A stretch of DNA of 64,000 nt from Pyxidicoccus xibeiensis. GTDB taxonomy: Bacteria; Myxococcota; Myxococcia; Myxococcales; Myxococcaceae. Location of the stretch: contig NZ_JAJVKV010000001.1 in the NCBI RefSeq assembly GCF_024198175.1, positions 682,001-746,000 on the forward strand, given 5' to 3'. Positions 36,596 to 46,040 of the stretch are shown one piece after another. How positions within the stretch are numbered: position 1 is the first letter of the stretch; each line of letters begins with the position of its first letter. The translations under genes and the position numbers were made by a program. The notes below the pieces were generated by a model. The model was not told the origin of the DNA. It was given only the letters and a program-made list of their open reading frames with translations, and made no database searches.

Positions 36596-37423
36596 CTAGA
36601 AGCCGCGCAGGGGCATGTCGGGGGAGCGGTGCAGCCAGTTCTCCTCGGGGTAGGCCGCGGTGGCGTCGATGAGGTGCACGGAGTAGGCGTGGCGGCTCTT
36701 CGGTGACGTGTTGGGGCCGCTGCGGTGGGGCAGCAGGCCGTGGAGCACCACGAGCGAGCCCTTCTCCACCTCCAGCGGGACCATGTCCTGCTCGGGGACG
36801 GGGGTGGTGTCGAGCACTCGGAAGGTGGTGCCTCCGCCCTCGGCGCGGACGAAGCGCTTCTTGAGGCCCAGCCGGTGGCCGCCGGGCAGGGCCCAGAGGC
36901 ACCCGTTCTCCAGGGTGGCGTCCTCCAGGGCGAACCAGAAGCCCAGGCACGTGGAGGGCTCGGTGTAGAGGAACGTCGCGTCTTGATGCGAGTTCACCTC
37001 GCCGCCGATGTGGGGCTGCTTGAAGATGTACATGGACTGCAGGAGCCGGGGCTGCCGCAGGCCCAGCTCCGAGGCGAGCGCCGCCAGCGCCGGTGTGCGG
37101 GAGAACCGGTCGAAGCGCGGGTCCAGGTCGTGGAGGGCGTGGCCCATCTTGTTGATGGACAGCGAGGTGTCCTGCTTCAGCGAGCCGTCCGGGCGGAAGG
37201 CGCCCTCCTCGAAGAAGAAGTGGATGCGGTCGCCCGAGGAGAGGAAGTAGTCGTCCGACGTGCGGGTCTGCTCGTGGGTGGTGAAGATGGAGACGGTCTC
37301 CGGCCGGAAGCCGGCCACCAGCTCCTCCGCGCGGGCCTTCAGCGCGTCACAGTCCGCTGGAGGGACGAACCCAGGCAGCACCAGGTAGCCCTGCTGCTCG
37401 AACAGTGCGGCGCGGTCCGTCAT
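36596..37423 (-). CDS. Phytanoyl-CoA dioxygenase (PhyH) family protein
   Basis: Fe(II)/2-oxoglutarate-dependent oxygenase fold, 275 residues. The metal triad is visible as H-x-D in NSHQDATFLYTEP and the distal histidine in LPHRSGPNTS, with the arginine for oxoglutarate probably in SPKSRHAYSVH. The ATG at 37423 follows GGGGAGG at six bases; the longer open frame is rejected. Substrate is unknown; relatives hydroxylate lipids, amino acids or natural products. Confidence 0.88.
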   Translation of the reverse strand: MTDRAALFEQQGYLVLPGFVPPADCDALKARAEELVAGFRPETVSIFTTHEQTRTSDDYFLSSGDRIHFFFEEGAFRPDGSLKQDTSLSINKMGHALHDLDPRFDRFSRTPALAALASELGLRQPRLLQSMYIFKQPHIGGEVNSHQDATFLYTEPSTCLGFWFALEDATLENGCLWALPGGHRLGLKKRFVRAEGGGTTFRVLDTTPVPEQDMVPLEVEKGSLVVLHGLLPHRSGPNTSPKSRHAYSVHLIDATAAYPEENWLHRSPDMPLRGF

Positions 37424-37628
37424 CACAGCCTCCCCAAGCACCCGGAACCAGCGGACCTCCGCCTGCTCCGGCACGTGGGCGGAGACTATCTCACGGGTCT
37501 CCAGACACACGTCGGGCACTGCCCTGCCGGGCTCAAATCTTACTCACCAGAGAGGTTATCACCCTGTCCACCCACGAGGTAGTGTCCGCGCACGGCGGAG
37601 CGGACCGCCCCCCTCGGGAAAAGCACTC

Positions 37629-39140
37629 ATGGAATCACCACGGGCAATGAAGGACCTGGCGCCAGCCACCCTCCCACCGGGCACCGAAATCGGCTCCTGG
37701 CGGGTGCTGGAGCGACGGGGTCGAGGCAACTACGGCGCCGTCTACCTCGTCGAGCAACTGGGAGACCCGGACGCCGGCCCCTTCGCCCTCAAGCTGGCCA
37801 CCCACCCGCTGGACCCGCGCTTCGACCGCGAGGAGGAGCTGCTCTCCTGCATCCACCACCCCGGCGTGCCGCGCCTCCATGCCCACGGCCTGTGGGCCCA
37901 CCCCGCGGGCCCCTTCCCCTACCTCGTCATGGAGTGGGTCGAGGGCCAGCCCCTCTATGACTGGGGCCGCGAGCAGCACCCCACGTCGCGCCAGGTGCTC
38001 CGGCTGCTCGCACACGTGGCCCGGGCCCTGGAGGCCACCCACGCCGTGGGCGCCGTCCACCGCGACGTGAAGGGCGACAACGTGCTGGTCCGCACGAGCG
38101 ACGGCCACGCCATCCTCACGGACTTCGGCGCGGGGAACATCCGCGGCGCGCGCACGCTCACCGCGCCACCCCTGCCACCGGGGACGCCGTCCTACCGCAG
38201 CCCCGAGGCCATCCGCTTCCAGTGGGGCTACCGCAGCCATCCGACGGCGCACTACGAAGCCCAGCCCGCGGATGACGTGTACGCGCTCGGCGTCACCGCG
38301 TACCAGCTCGTCACCGGGACGTATCCACCCCCGCCGCGCGTCTCCGACACCGCCGCGAGCCACGACACCGAGTCAGCGCCCGGGCTCGTCTCGCCGCGCC
38401 TGCGCAACCCCGCCGTGTGCGCGGAGCTCGATGCGCTCATCCTGCGCATGCTCGCGGAGCACCCCGAGGACCGCCCCGGTGGAGGCAGCGCGGACGCCGT
38501 CGCCAGCGCCCTGGAGCACGCCGCCGAGCATGCCGGCCCCGAGGCGGACGTGCCCCTCTCCGAGCCCGTCGCGCCCTCGGCGGCTCGGGCCCACGGCACA
38601 GACCTCGGGCACGCCGCCCCCGCACACGCTCGCGCGAAGGCCGCCGCGCACACCCACCGCGCCTGCCTCGCGTCCCCGTCCTCTTCCCAGCCCGCGCACT
38701 GCGGCACCGGATGGACCTGGCTCGGCGCGGCCGCCGTGGCCCTCCTCTGCCTCCTCTCCGCGATGACGAGCTGGTGGGTCCACCCCGTCGAGGACGAGGC
38801 CCCGCCAGCGCACGCCCTCCTGGAGCCGGAGTCCCGCGACGGAGGCACCATCTCCCTGGGAGACGCCGCCGTGGCCTCACCCGTCACCATCCTCGCGCCG
38901 GTGCCGACCTTCGGCGTTCCTCCCGGGCTGGGCCTGCCCATGCCGAAGGGCCCCTTCCCCGGCCAGCGCAAGCCGCCCTGCAACCGCAAGGGCGAGGTCG
39001 AGCTGCGCGGAGGCTGCTGGTACGAGCTGGCCCGCGTGAAGGCCCCCTGTGACGACGACGCGTACGACTACAAGGGGGCCTGCTACCTGCCCTCCTTCCC
39101 CGTGCAGCGCCCCACCACCTCGGCGCCCGCGGACCGCTGA
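37629..39140 (+). CDS. Eukaryotic-type Ser/Thr protein kinase, membrane-anchored
   Basis: The 503-residue protein has a kinase domain at about 20-300 with the P-loop [12 protein letters not shown], catalytic lysine in [14 protein letters not shown] catalytic loop, DFGAG in place of DFG and [12 protein letters not shown] transmembrane helix lies near 358-378 ([20 protein letters not shown]). The C-terminal 100 residues are extracytoplasmic and contain [17 protein letters not shown] and a cysteine-rich end, a form seen in myxobacterial kinases. Substrates are unknown. A hydrophilic linker rich in His and Ala separates kinase and membrane helix. Confidence 0.92.
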   Translation: MESPRAMKDLAPATLPPGTEIGSWRVLERRGRGNYGAVYLVEQLGDPDAGPFALKLATHPLDPRFDREEELLSCIHHPGVPRLHAHGLWAHPAGPFPYLVMEWVEGQPLYDWGREQHPTSRQVLRLLAHVARALEATHAVGAVHRDVKGDNVLVRTSDGHAILTDFGAGNIRGARTLTAPPLPPGTPSYRSPEAIRFQWGYRSHPTAHYEAQPADDVYALGVTAYQLVTGTYPPPPRVSDTAASHDTESAPGLVSPRLRNPAVCAELDALILRMLAEHPEDRPGGGSADAVASALEHAAEHAGPEADVPLSEPVAPSAARAHGTDLGHAAPAHARAKAAAHTHRACLASPSSSQPAHCGTGWTWLGAAAVALLCLLSAMTSWWVHPVEDEAPPAHALLEPESRDGGTISLGDAAVASPVTILAPVPTFGVPPGLGLPMPKGPFPGQRKPPCNRKGEVELRGGCWYELARVKAPCDDDAYDYKGACYLPSFPVQRPTTSAPADR

Positions 39141-39210
39141 CGTCGTCCAGCCCACGCCCGGGCCGCGCCTTCCCTCGCGCGGCCCCCACGGGATGTGCGA
39201 AATCCCGGGC

Positions 39211-39825
39211 ATGAAGCGTCATGCCCAGGCCACGGAGCGCAACCGGGAACCCCTGCTCGCCGTCCTCCGCGAGGTGCTCCCCCCGTCGGGCACCGTGCTG
39301 GAGGTGGCGAGCGGCACCGGCCAGCACGCCGCCTTCTTCGCCCGCGCCTTCCCAGGCCTCACCTGGCAGCCCAGCGACGTGGAGCCCGAGTCGCTGGAGA
39401 GCATCGCCGCCTGGCGCGCCGAGGAGGCCCTGCCCAATCTGCTGCCGCCGCTCGTCCTCGACGCAAGCACGCAGCCGTGGCCGCGCTCCGCCGCGGACGT
39501 CATCCTCAACGTGAACATGATCCACATCTCCCCCTGGGCGTCCTGCCAGGGGCTGATGCGCGGCGCGGGGCAGGTGCTGGCCCCCGGCGGGCTGCTCGTC
39601 ATGTACGGGCCCTACTTCGTTGAGGGCCGCGAGACGGCGCCCAGCAACCTCGCCTTCGACGCGTCCCTGCGCGCCCGGAACCCGGCCTGGGGCGTGCGCG
39701 AGCTCGGCGCCGTCACCGCCGAGGCCGCCCGCCACGGCCTGGAGCGCGAGCGCGTGGTGGACATGCCCAGCAACAACCTCACCGTCGTCTTCCGCAAGCG
39801 TGCGGGCGAGGGAGCGGGGCCCTGA
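39211..39825 (+). CDS. DUF938 family methyltransferase-like protein
   Basis: The 204-residue protein has the DUF938 pattern: [14 protein letters not shown] at the start, then the SAM-binding [23 protein letters not shown] and VNMIHISPW. It is a class I methyltransferase fold; substrate unknown. The ATG at 39211 matches the family start, so the longer open frame to 39049 is excluded. It is 70 bp from the kinase gene and in the same direction. Confidence 0.88.
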   Translation: MKRHAQATERNREPLLAVLREVLPPSGTVLEVASGTGQHAAFFARAFPGLTWQPSDVEPESLESIAAWRAEEALPNLLPPLVLDASTQPWPRSAADVILNVNMIHISPWASCQGLMRGAGQVLAPGGLLVMYGPYFVEGRETAPSNLAFDASLRARNPAWGVRELGAVTAEAARHGLERERVVDMPSNNLTVVFRKRAGEGAGP

Positions 39826-40012
39826 AGGGCGCGCAGGGTACACCACCTCCGGGCAATGCAGTCCCGGTGACATCTACGCGGCAACAATGGGTACCGCAGC
39901 ACAGCCCCGGGAGGCTCCGCCCCTTTACGGGCGCCGCCAGCGCCACTAACACCATTGTGACGCGGCCCGGCCGCCCCGCGACTCTGGAGGCGGGAGGGAG
40001 GGGGAAGCACCC

Positions 40013-40888
40013 ATGCCGGACGCAGGCGCGAAGGCCGTCCCCTTCCAGGAGCCCCTGTTCGCCTCCGTCGCCCACGCCCACTCGCGGCGGGCACCGGACC
40101 GCGCGCGCACCCTGTGGGTGATGCCGCTCGCCCTCGGCTTCCATGCCCTCGTCCTCCTGGGCGTCACCACCGTCTGGCACGCGGGCGACCGGGACACGCC
40201 CGCCACGGCGAGCGACAGGGGCGACCTCGTCCTCCGCCTCCTCGCGGCCCCGCCGCCTCCGCCGCCGCCCGCCGCCACGTCCAGTCCGGGCACCGTCCCG
40301 CGCAAGACGGTGGCGCGCCGGGCCCGTCCCTTCCCGAAGCCCACCCTGGCCCCCAGGCCCCTGCCGGCCGCCCTCGAGCCGGCCACCCTCCCCAGCGAGG
40401 CCGAGCTCGAAGCCGAGCAGGCGCCCCCGGGCACCGCGGGAGGCGCCCTCGCGAGCGACTCGGAGGGCGTGGCCGGAGGCCTCGCGGGAGGCATCACCGG
40501 CGGCGTGGTGGGAGGCGTCGTCCAGCAGGTGCTCGGCGCCAGCAACGTGGGCCTGCTGCTCGCGCCTCCGCCGCCCAGGCCCACGGAGGAGCAGCTCACC
40601 ACGTGGCGCGAGCACTACTTCGAGACGATGTTCAGGGACCGCTTCGAGAACGTGCGCTACCCGCACCAGGCGGCCATGGCCGGCATCGAAGGCAAGCTGG
40701 TGATTCAAATCTCCGTGGGCAGCCGGGGGCAGCTGCTGGGCCTGAAGGTGCACGGCTACTGCCCCCACTACGTGCTGTGCGACGCCGCGCTGCAGGCCGT
40801 GCGCGACGCCGCCCCCTTCCCGCCGCCGCCGCCGGAGCTCGGCGGCCGTGTCACCGTCGAGCTCCCCTTCAACTTCTTCCTGCGCTGA
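40013..40888 (+). CDS. TonB-like energy transducer protein
   Basis: The 291-residue protein has a single N-terminal transmembrane helix (about 34-55), a Pro-rich region (residues 78-128, PPPPPPP) that can span the periplasm, a Gly-rich section and a C-terminal TonB domain (about 205-291, YPHQAAMAGIEGKLVIQISV, DAALQAVRDAAPFPPPP). It would transmit proton-motive force to outer-membrane receptors or, in myxobacteria, to gliding or secretion machinery. No ExbB/ExbD genes are adjacent. GGAGGGAGG precedes the ATG. Confidence 0.87.
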   Translation: MPDAGAKAVPFQEPLFASVAHAHSRRAPDRARTLWVMPLALGFHALVLLGVTTVWHAGDRDTPATASDRGDLVLRLLAAPPPPPPPAATSSPGTVPRKTVARRARPFPKPTLAPRPLPAALEPATLPSEAELEAEQAPPGTAGGALASDSEGVAGGLAGGITGGVVGGVVQQVLGASNVGLLLAPPPPRPTEEQLTTWREHYFETMFRDRFENVRYPHQAAMAGIEGKLVIQISVGSRGQLLGLKVHGYCPHYVLCDAALQAVRDAAPFPPPPPELGGRVTVELPFNFFLR

Positions 40889-40900
40889 AGGCCCGCGCCG

Positions 40901-43024
40901 CTACTGCTGCACCGTGAAGCGGATGACCAGCGGCACACCGCCCAGGCCGCCCGCGGCGCTGGCGCTGTACGGCGTAGCCCTCACCGAGTGCGTGCCCACC
41001 GTGAGGTCCACCGGAGGCAGGTTGGGGTCTCCGTCGAGCGAGTAGTTGGGCGTGTCGTCGGTGTACGCCGTGCCGTCGTAGACGAAGCGCACGCTGCCCA
41101 CCGTCGGTGGGTAGGTGCTGGCGAGGATGTCGAACTTCTCGAAGCCCGCATCCTTCAAGTCACTCAGGTCGATGACCGCGCCGTTGTACAGCGGCTTGAA
41201 GCCGGGGATGGCGTTGCCCGTCACCCGGTCCACGAGCACGAAGTGGTTCACCGCGCTCACGTGGTTGGGCAGCGCGGGGCCATTGGCGCTCACCTGCAGC
41301 GTGTTGCCGCCGAGCGTCCGCACCTCGTAGCCGGGGAAGGGATTGCCGAAGGGCCCCGGCTCGGGGTTCAGCCGCGTCCAGTCCTGGAGCGCGCGCAGCG
41401 CGTACAGCTCGCCCAGCCGAGAGGCGTGGTCATGGTCGCTGCGGTAGTGCACGCCGCCGAAGAGCCGCGCCACGCCGACGTTGGAGGCGAGCTTGTCCAG
41501 CTCGTCGAACATCATCAGCGTCCCGGCGTAGTCCTGCAGCGCGGTGCCGTCCGCGTTCGACACCTGCGGCCGGACGACGGGGAAGTCCGCGTAGAACGCC
41601 TTCAACATCGTCACGCCCGCGCCGATGTACGTGGAGTGCCCCGACGCATAGGCCGGGTGCAGCGGGCTGCCCTCGGGGAAGGCCTGGCTGAGAAGGTACG
41701 TGCCGCCGCCGGGCAGGCCGCGCTCCAGGTTGCGCTGGGCGTTGCGCGCGAAGACGAGCGGCAGCACCGGCGAGTTCACCAGCTCGAAGGGCACGGGGAA
41801 GCCGCGCGGGCCGACGCGGGTGTTGTGGACGCGGCCGCCGTACTCCTCGGGGCGCAGCCGCCGGTGAGTCTGCCACTTCTGGAACCACTGGGCGCGCAGC
41901 ACCGTGTTCGTCACCAGCGCCATCACCGACTGCGCCTCGCTGTTGCCGAACGTCACGAACGGCTCCTGCTTCGCGTAGAACCGGTAGGGGTTGTTCGGGT
42001 CCTCGGCGCGCGGCGACGACTTGGGGTCCGAGTCGTACTTGCCATCCGGCAGGAAGTCGCCCTGGCGCGCCATGATGAGCGCCGCGTTCAGCGGGGCCTG
42101 GAGGGGGTAGTCGAAGTGCACCCACTCGGCCAGGTCTCTCCCGTTGCGGATGTAGCGCCGCGTGTTGTCGAAGTCCTCCAGCGTGTCCACCGGGTCGTCC
42201 GGCGCCGCGCCATTCTGGATGTTGCGCCACTCCGCGTACTGGGTGACGCGGTCATCTCCCGGGAAGCGCGTCCAGAGGCGCTGCTCCACCGGCTGGTGCG
42301 CGGTGGGCTCCACGGCGGGGTTCGGGTTGATGTCCGACTCGCTGGCCAGCGGGCCGCCGCCGAAGGGCACCGTCTTCAGGAGGAACTGGGAGATGAAGGG
42401 GCCCTGCGCCGCGTTGCCCACGTCCGCCCGGAAGAGGGTGCCGGTCGTCACCAGGCCATTGCTGCCCTTCGCGCCTCGGTAGAGCCGCAGCTGGTTCAGC
42501 CGGTTGATGGCCTGGGCGATGGTGGTGTCGGAGAAGTACTGGTCGAAGCGCACGTCGCGCACCAGGGACATCCAGTACAGCTCGTCCATCTCTCCCGACA
42601 CCTCAGGGCTGTCGAAGTCCGGCGCGGGGCGCATGGTGATGGCCTGCGGGTCCGCGCCCTCCAGCACGTACGAGAAGCCCGCCTGCGGGTTGACGAACCG
42701 GCGCACGCCGCCCAGCGTCACCGCCTCCAGCTGCGACGGGTCTCCGGAGAGCAGCGCGGCCAGGAACGGGTCGTAGTCCGTCGGGGCCGTGTCGCCCACT
42801 TCGTCATGCGGCAGGCCCTTGGTGTAGGTGGCCCACCGGCCGAAGTCGGTCAGGTCGTTGTTGTTGGCGTGCTTCGCCACGGGCTGGGCCCGCTGGAAGT
42901 CGGCGGCTTCCACGCGGACCTTCCGGGCGTTGTCGGGACGGTTCACATCGTTGATGACCTGCGCGTGCGCCACGGATGCGAGCAGGGGTAGCAACCAGGG
43001 GATGAGACGGGCGGGTGCTCTCAA
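40901..43024 (-). CDS. Vanadium-dependent haloperoxidase-like PAP2 protein
   Basis: The 707-residue secreted protein has a signal peptide of about 21 residues. The vanadate/phosphate site is visible as KWQTHRRLRPEEYGG, HPAYASGHST and RLFGGVHYRSDHDHAS, the three motifs of the PAP2/haloperoxidase superfamily. The histidines in SGHST and HYRSDH are the expected acid-base and vanadate ligands. The C-terminal 150 residues form a beta-rich addition. Halide preference is not evident, so a phosphatase role remains possible. It lies convergent to the TonB gene with a 12-bp gap. Confidence 0.87.
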   Translation of the reverse strand: MRAPARLIPWLLPLLASVAHAQVINDVNRPDNARKVRVEAADFQRAQPVAKHANNNDLTDFGRWATYTKGLPHDEVGDTAPTDYDPFLAALLSGDPSQLEAVTLGGVRRFVNPQAGFSYVLEGADPQAITMRPAPDFDSPEVSGEMDELYWMSLVRDVRFDQYFSDTTIAQAINRLNQLRLYRGAKGSNGLVTTGTLFRADVGNAAQGPFISQFLLKTVPFGGGPLASESDINPNPAVEPTAHQPVEQRLWTRFPGDDRVTQYAEWRNIQNGAAPDDPVDTLEDFDNTRRYIRNGRDLAEWVHFDYPLQAPLNAALIMARQGDFLPDGKYDSDPKSSPRAEDPNNPYRFYAKQEPFVTFGNSEAQSVMALVTNTVLRAQWFQKWQTHRRLRPEEYGGRVHNTRVGPRGFPVPFELVNSPVLPLVFARNAQRNLERGLPGGGTYLLSQAFPEGSPLHPAYASGHSTYIGAGVTMLKAFYADFPVVRPQVSNADGTALQDYAGTLMMFDELDKLASNVGVARLFGGVHYRSDHDHASRLGELYALRALQDWTRLNPEPGPFGNPFPGYEVRTLGGNTLQVSANGPALPNHVSAVNHFVLVDRVTGNAIPGFKPLYNGAVIDLSDLKDAGFEKFDILASTYPPTVGSVRFVYDGTAYTDDTPNYSLDGDPNLPPVDLTVGTHSVRATPYSASAAGGLGGVPLVIRFTVQQ

Positions 43025-43201
43025 GGGGAGTCTCCAGGAGGTGGGACGACACCTGGCCTCGACTCAGGGGTGGGCGGGCGCGCTGGGACCAGGCCGCGCC
43101 CTCCTACCGTGGACTCCCCGGCGGGCCCCCATGCCGGGCCCGTCCCGCGTTGCAAATGCCACAGTGGTCACACCTGCCCGATGGTGGACATTGCACCCGC
43201 G

Positions 43202-44746
43202 CTACCGCGCCGCCACGCCCGCGGCCTGGAGCGCCCGGCGCGCCCGCCAGTGGGACAGGTTCCACTCGGGCCAGGTGGCGCCGGACTCGACGAGCAGCGT
43301 GTCGGCGTAGCCCTCCAGCAGCTGCGCGCGCCACCCGGGCGCCGAGTCCTGGGCCGCCGTCAGCGCCGGCACCGCGTCCAGGGACAGGGTGGCGAGGTAG
43401 TCGACGTCGGGGTGGCCGTACTCGGTGGAGCGCGAGAGGTTGAGGCGGACGATGAGCGCATCGGGGTTGATGGCATTCACCGCCACCACGGCGCCCAGCG
43501 CGGTGACGAAGGCGCCGATGGCGAAGCGCTCGGGGCGCCACCAGAGCGTCACCGCGCGCCACGCCAGCACCGTGCCCAGCGCGAGCATGAAGACATGGGT
43601 GAAGAGGCGCAGGCGGGTGTAGCCGAAGGCGTCCTCGTAGAGCGCCATGCGCTTCACCGCCGAGGCGACGATGACCAGGGTGAGCGCGACCATGAGGGAA
43701 GCGCCCACGCGGAAGGCGGCCTCGGCCAGCGGGGACTCGCGGCGCGTCCACCGGGCCAGCGCCATGACGAGCGCCAGGGTGAGCATGGACACGACGAGCA
43801 GCTCGAAGAAGCCGCGGCGCGCGTACTCCGCATATGTGTAGCCCTCGGCGGGGGACGACGCGCCGCCGATGAAGAGGTACGCCACCTGGAAGCCGGCGAA
43901 CGCGAGGAAGAGGGCATCCACCGCGAGGATGAGCGTCAGCGCCTCGGTGAGGCCCAGCTTCGGCCGGACGGTCTCCACCTCGTCCTCGCCCCGCTCCCGG
44001 CCCTTGCGGCGGCGCAGCGCATGACCGAGCACTCCCGCGGCCACGCACGCGGCGAACAGCGCCCCGAAGGCGCGGCCCAGCGTGCTGCCGAACAGCGCCC
44101 ACAGGTCCGTGGACCACAGCCGCTCCATCGCCGAGGCGAAGGCCACGTCGGCGGACTCCAGCAGCACACCGAAGACGGCGAGCACCGGCAGCGCAAGGAG
44201 CAGGCCGCGCGCGAAGGGCAGCAGGCGCGGCGCGTGCTTGCGCGCGGACTTGAGGTCGACCGTGTCCCGGACGAGCGCGGGCGGGTACAGCATGCCCTTG
44301 AAGAAGGAGCCCACCGCCACCAGCGCGTAGCCCGGCAGGCCCAGCCGCTGCACCCGGCCCGCGGCCCAGAAGTGCGCGAGGAGGAGCAGCAGCACGCCCG
44401 ACGTCAGCACGTTGAGCAGCATGAGCCACGGGTTGGCGCGCACGGCCACGAAGCTGGAGATGACGACGAGCGGCACCAGGAGCCACGCGTTGGGCCGGGC
44501 GCGCTGCCAGCTCTCGCGGCCGCCCAGGAAGAGGAGCGTCGCCAGCAGGGCCACCGTCATCAGCGGGAAGGAGATGCCCCACGAGGACCTGTCCAGCAGC
44601 ACCTCCGCGAGGACGCCCAGGCCCAGCGCGGCGGCCACCATGGGACGGGGCGCGCGCACCTGGGGCAGCACCGAGGGCGCGGGCAGGGGCGGCTGCACGG
44701 GCAGCGCCTCGAAGGACGTGGGAGTGGGAGGGACAGACGTGGTCAT
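43202..44746 (-). CDS. DUF4173-type multi-pass membrane protein
   Basis: The 514-residue protein has a Pro-rich N-terminus and about 11-12 hydrophobic segments, with the DUF4153/DUF4173 pattern: FFKGMLYPPAL, LTLILAVDALFLAF and YAEYARRGFFEL, VNAINPDALIVRLNLSR. Function is unknown; it is a membrane protein found across bacteria. It follows the haloperoxidase gene by about 180 bp on the same strand and is preceded by the array B repeat region. Confidence 0.88.
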   Translation of the reverse strand: MTTSVPPTPTSFEALPVQPPLPAPSVLPQVRAPRPMVAAALGLGVLAEVLLDRSSWGISFPLMTVALLATLLFLGGRESWQRARPNAWLLVPLVVISSFVAVRANPWLMLLNVLTSGVLLLLLAHFWAAGRVQRLGLPGYALVAVGSFFKGMLYPPALVRDTVDLKSARKHAPRLLPFARGLLLALPVLAVFGVLLESADVAFASAMERLWSTDLWALFGSTLGRAFGALFAACVAAGVLGHALRRRKGRERGEDEVETVRPKLGLTEALTLILAVDALFLAFAGFQVAYLFIGGASSPAEGYTYAEYARRGFFELLVVSMLTLALVMALARWTRRESPLAEAAFRVGASLMVALTLVIVASAVKRMALYEDAFGYTRLRLFTHVFMLALGTVLAWRAVTLWWRPERFAIGAFVTALGAVVAVNAINPDALIVRLNLSRSTEYGHPDVDYLATLSLDAVPALTAAQDSAPGWRAQLLEGYADTLLVESGATWPEWNLSHWRARRALQAAGVAAR

Positions 44747-44982
44747 GACGGCACCTCGGAAGCTCGGAATGGCCTCAGGATGCCCACGCTCCCCTCGGGA
44801 AAGGCCCCACGCGAGGGCGAATGGTCGCGCCCGGAGGCCGGACGGTCCGTCACCTCCCCTGGCCGGCCAGCCCTGCCGACGTGCAAATCAGGGCGTGGGC
44901 GGGCTCGGCATGGGTCGGGTCTGACTGGCCGAAGCGGCCATGGCCGGCGGATGCAGCCGCCCCACCTGGGGTGCCATCGCGT

Positions 44983-45240
44983 GGAATGAAGGTTCCTTCC
45001 GGCCACCAGGCTGGGGGGAGCATGTCCGGCGGACGCCCCCATCCCCCCGGGCGCCATCGCGTGGAATGAACGTTCCTTCCGGCCACCAGGCTGGGGGGGA
45101 GCATGTCCGGCGGACGCCCCCATCCCCCGGGCGCCGCCGCGTGGAATGAACGTTCCTTCCGGCCGCCGGGTCGCGGACGGGCGCATGCGCGGCGAACACC
45201 CCATCCCCAGGCGTCGTCGCGTGGAATGAACGTTCCTTCC
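44983..45240. repeat. Array B: four copies of the same palindromic core, exact 80-bp period
   Basis: The 18-bp core starts at 44983, 45063, 45143 and 45223. The first copy is GGAATGAAGGTTCCTTCC and the other three GGAATGAACGTTCCTTCC; all keep the right half TTCCTTCC. Linkers of 62 bp carry a repeated GGCCACCAGGCTGGGG, CATGTCCGGCGGACGCCCCC segment that is nearly identical between units 1 and 2 and decays in units 3 and 4. It lies in the 553-bp gap between the DUF4173 gene and the LytTR regulator gene, and shares its core with array A. Confidence 0.85.
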
Positions 45241-45299
45241 GGCCGCCGGCCAGCGGAGGGCCGGGCCGCTTCGGCGCCACGCGCCCGCCCGTCGGCGCC

Positions 45300-46040
45300 T
45301 CAGGCCAGCCGGAGCTTGAGCTGGGCCGCGTACCGGCGGCTCATGGGGAATGGGGTGGCAATGCCGCGCACGTGGACGCGCAGGCCCTCGTCGGGCTCCG
45401 TCTCTACGCGGTCGACACAGGCCAGGTTGACGATGGTGCCCCGGTGGATGCGGACGAACTGCCGCTCCGGCAGCCGAGCCTCCCACTCCGCCAGCGGCCG
45501 CGGCAGCAGGTACCGCTGCCCGTCCCGCGTCACCAGCTCCGAGTAGTCCCCCGCGCTGCACACACAGGCCAGCTCGCCCACCTGGACGAACCGGGCACGG
45601 CGCTCGCCAGAAAGGAACAGGTGGTCGTCCACCGCCAGCGGCCGGGCCGCCCCCGTCCCCGCCCCCGGCAGCTCCGGCCCCACGTGCTGGAGCAGCCGCT
45701 CCACCGTGGCGCGCAGTCGCTGCGGGTGGACGGGCTTGAGCAGGTAGTCCAGCGCATTCACCTCGAACGCCCGCAGCGCGTGCGCGTCGTACGCGGTGAC
45801 GAACACCACCTGCGCCCGCACCTCCACGCGCGACAGCAGCTCGAAGCCGGACGCCCCCGGCATCTGCACGTCCAGGAACAGCACATCCGGGTCCAGCTCG
45901 GCGATGCGCTGCACCGCCTCCTCCACGTCCGCCGCCTCGCCCACCACCTCCAGCTCCGGGTGCGGCTTGAGCAGGGTGCGCAGCTCGCCGCGCGCCAGCC
46001 GCTCGTCGTCCACCAGCAGCACGCCCAGCTTCGGCTTCAT
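45300..46040 (-). CDS. LytTR-type response regulator
   Basis: The 246-residue regulator has an N-terminal receiver domain (DDERLARGEL, phosphoacceptor Asp in LFLDVQMPG, VFVTAYDAHAL, KPVHPQRL) and a C-terminal LytTR DNA-binding domain from about 140 (VCSAGDYSELVT, FVRIHRGTIVNL). It partners the LytS-like kinase; the overlap ATGA at 46037-46040 makes co-translation likely. The array B repeats lie just past its stop. Targets are unknown. Confidence 0.92.
   Translation of the reverse strand: MKPKLGVLLVDDERLARGELRTLLKPHPELEVVGEAADVEEAVQRIAELDPDVLFLDVQMPGASGFELLSRVEVRAQVVFVTAYDAHALRAFEVNALDYLLKPVHPQRLRATVERLLQHVGPELPGAGTGAARPLAVDDHLFLSGERRARFVQVGELACVCSAGDYSELVTRDGQRYLLPRPLAEWEARLPERQFVRIHRGTIVNLACVDRVETEPDEGLRVHVRGIATPFPMSRRYAAQLKLRLA

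Noticed and set aside
44983..45240. LexA-type operators in the palindromic cores
   Set aside because: GAAC and GTTC are directly joined, without the four-base spacing of the GAAC-N4-GTTC box, and no SOS gene is adjacent.
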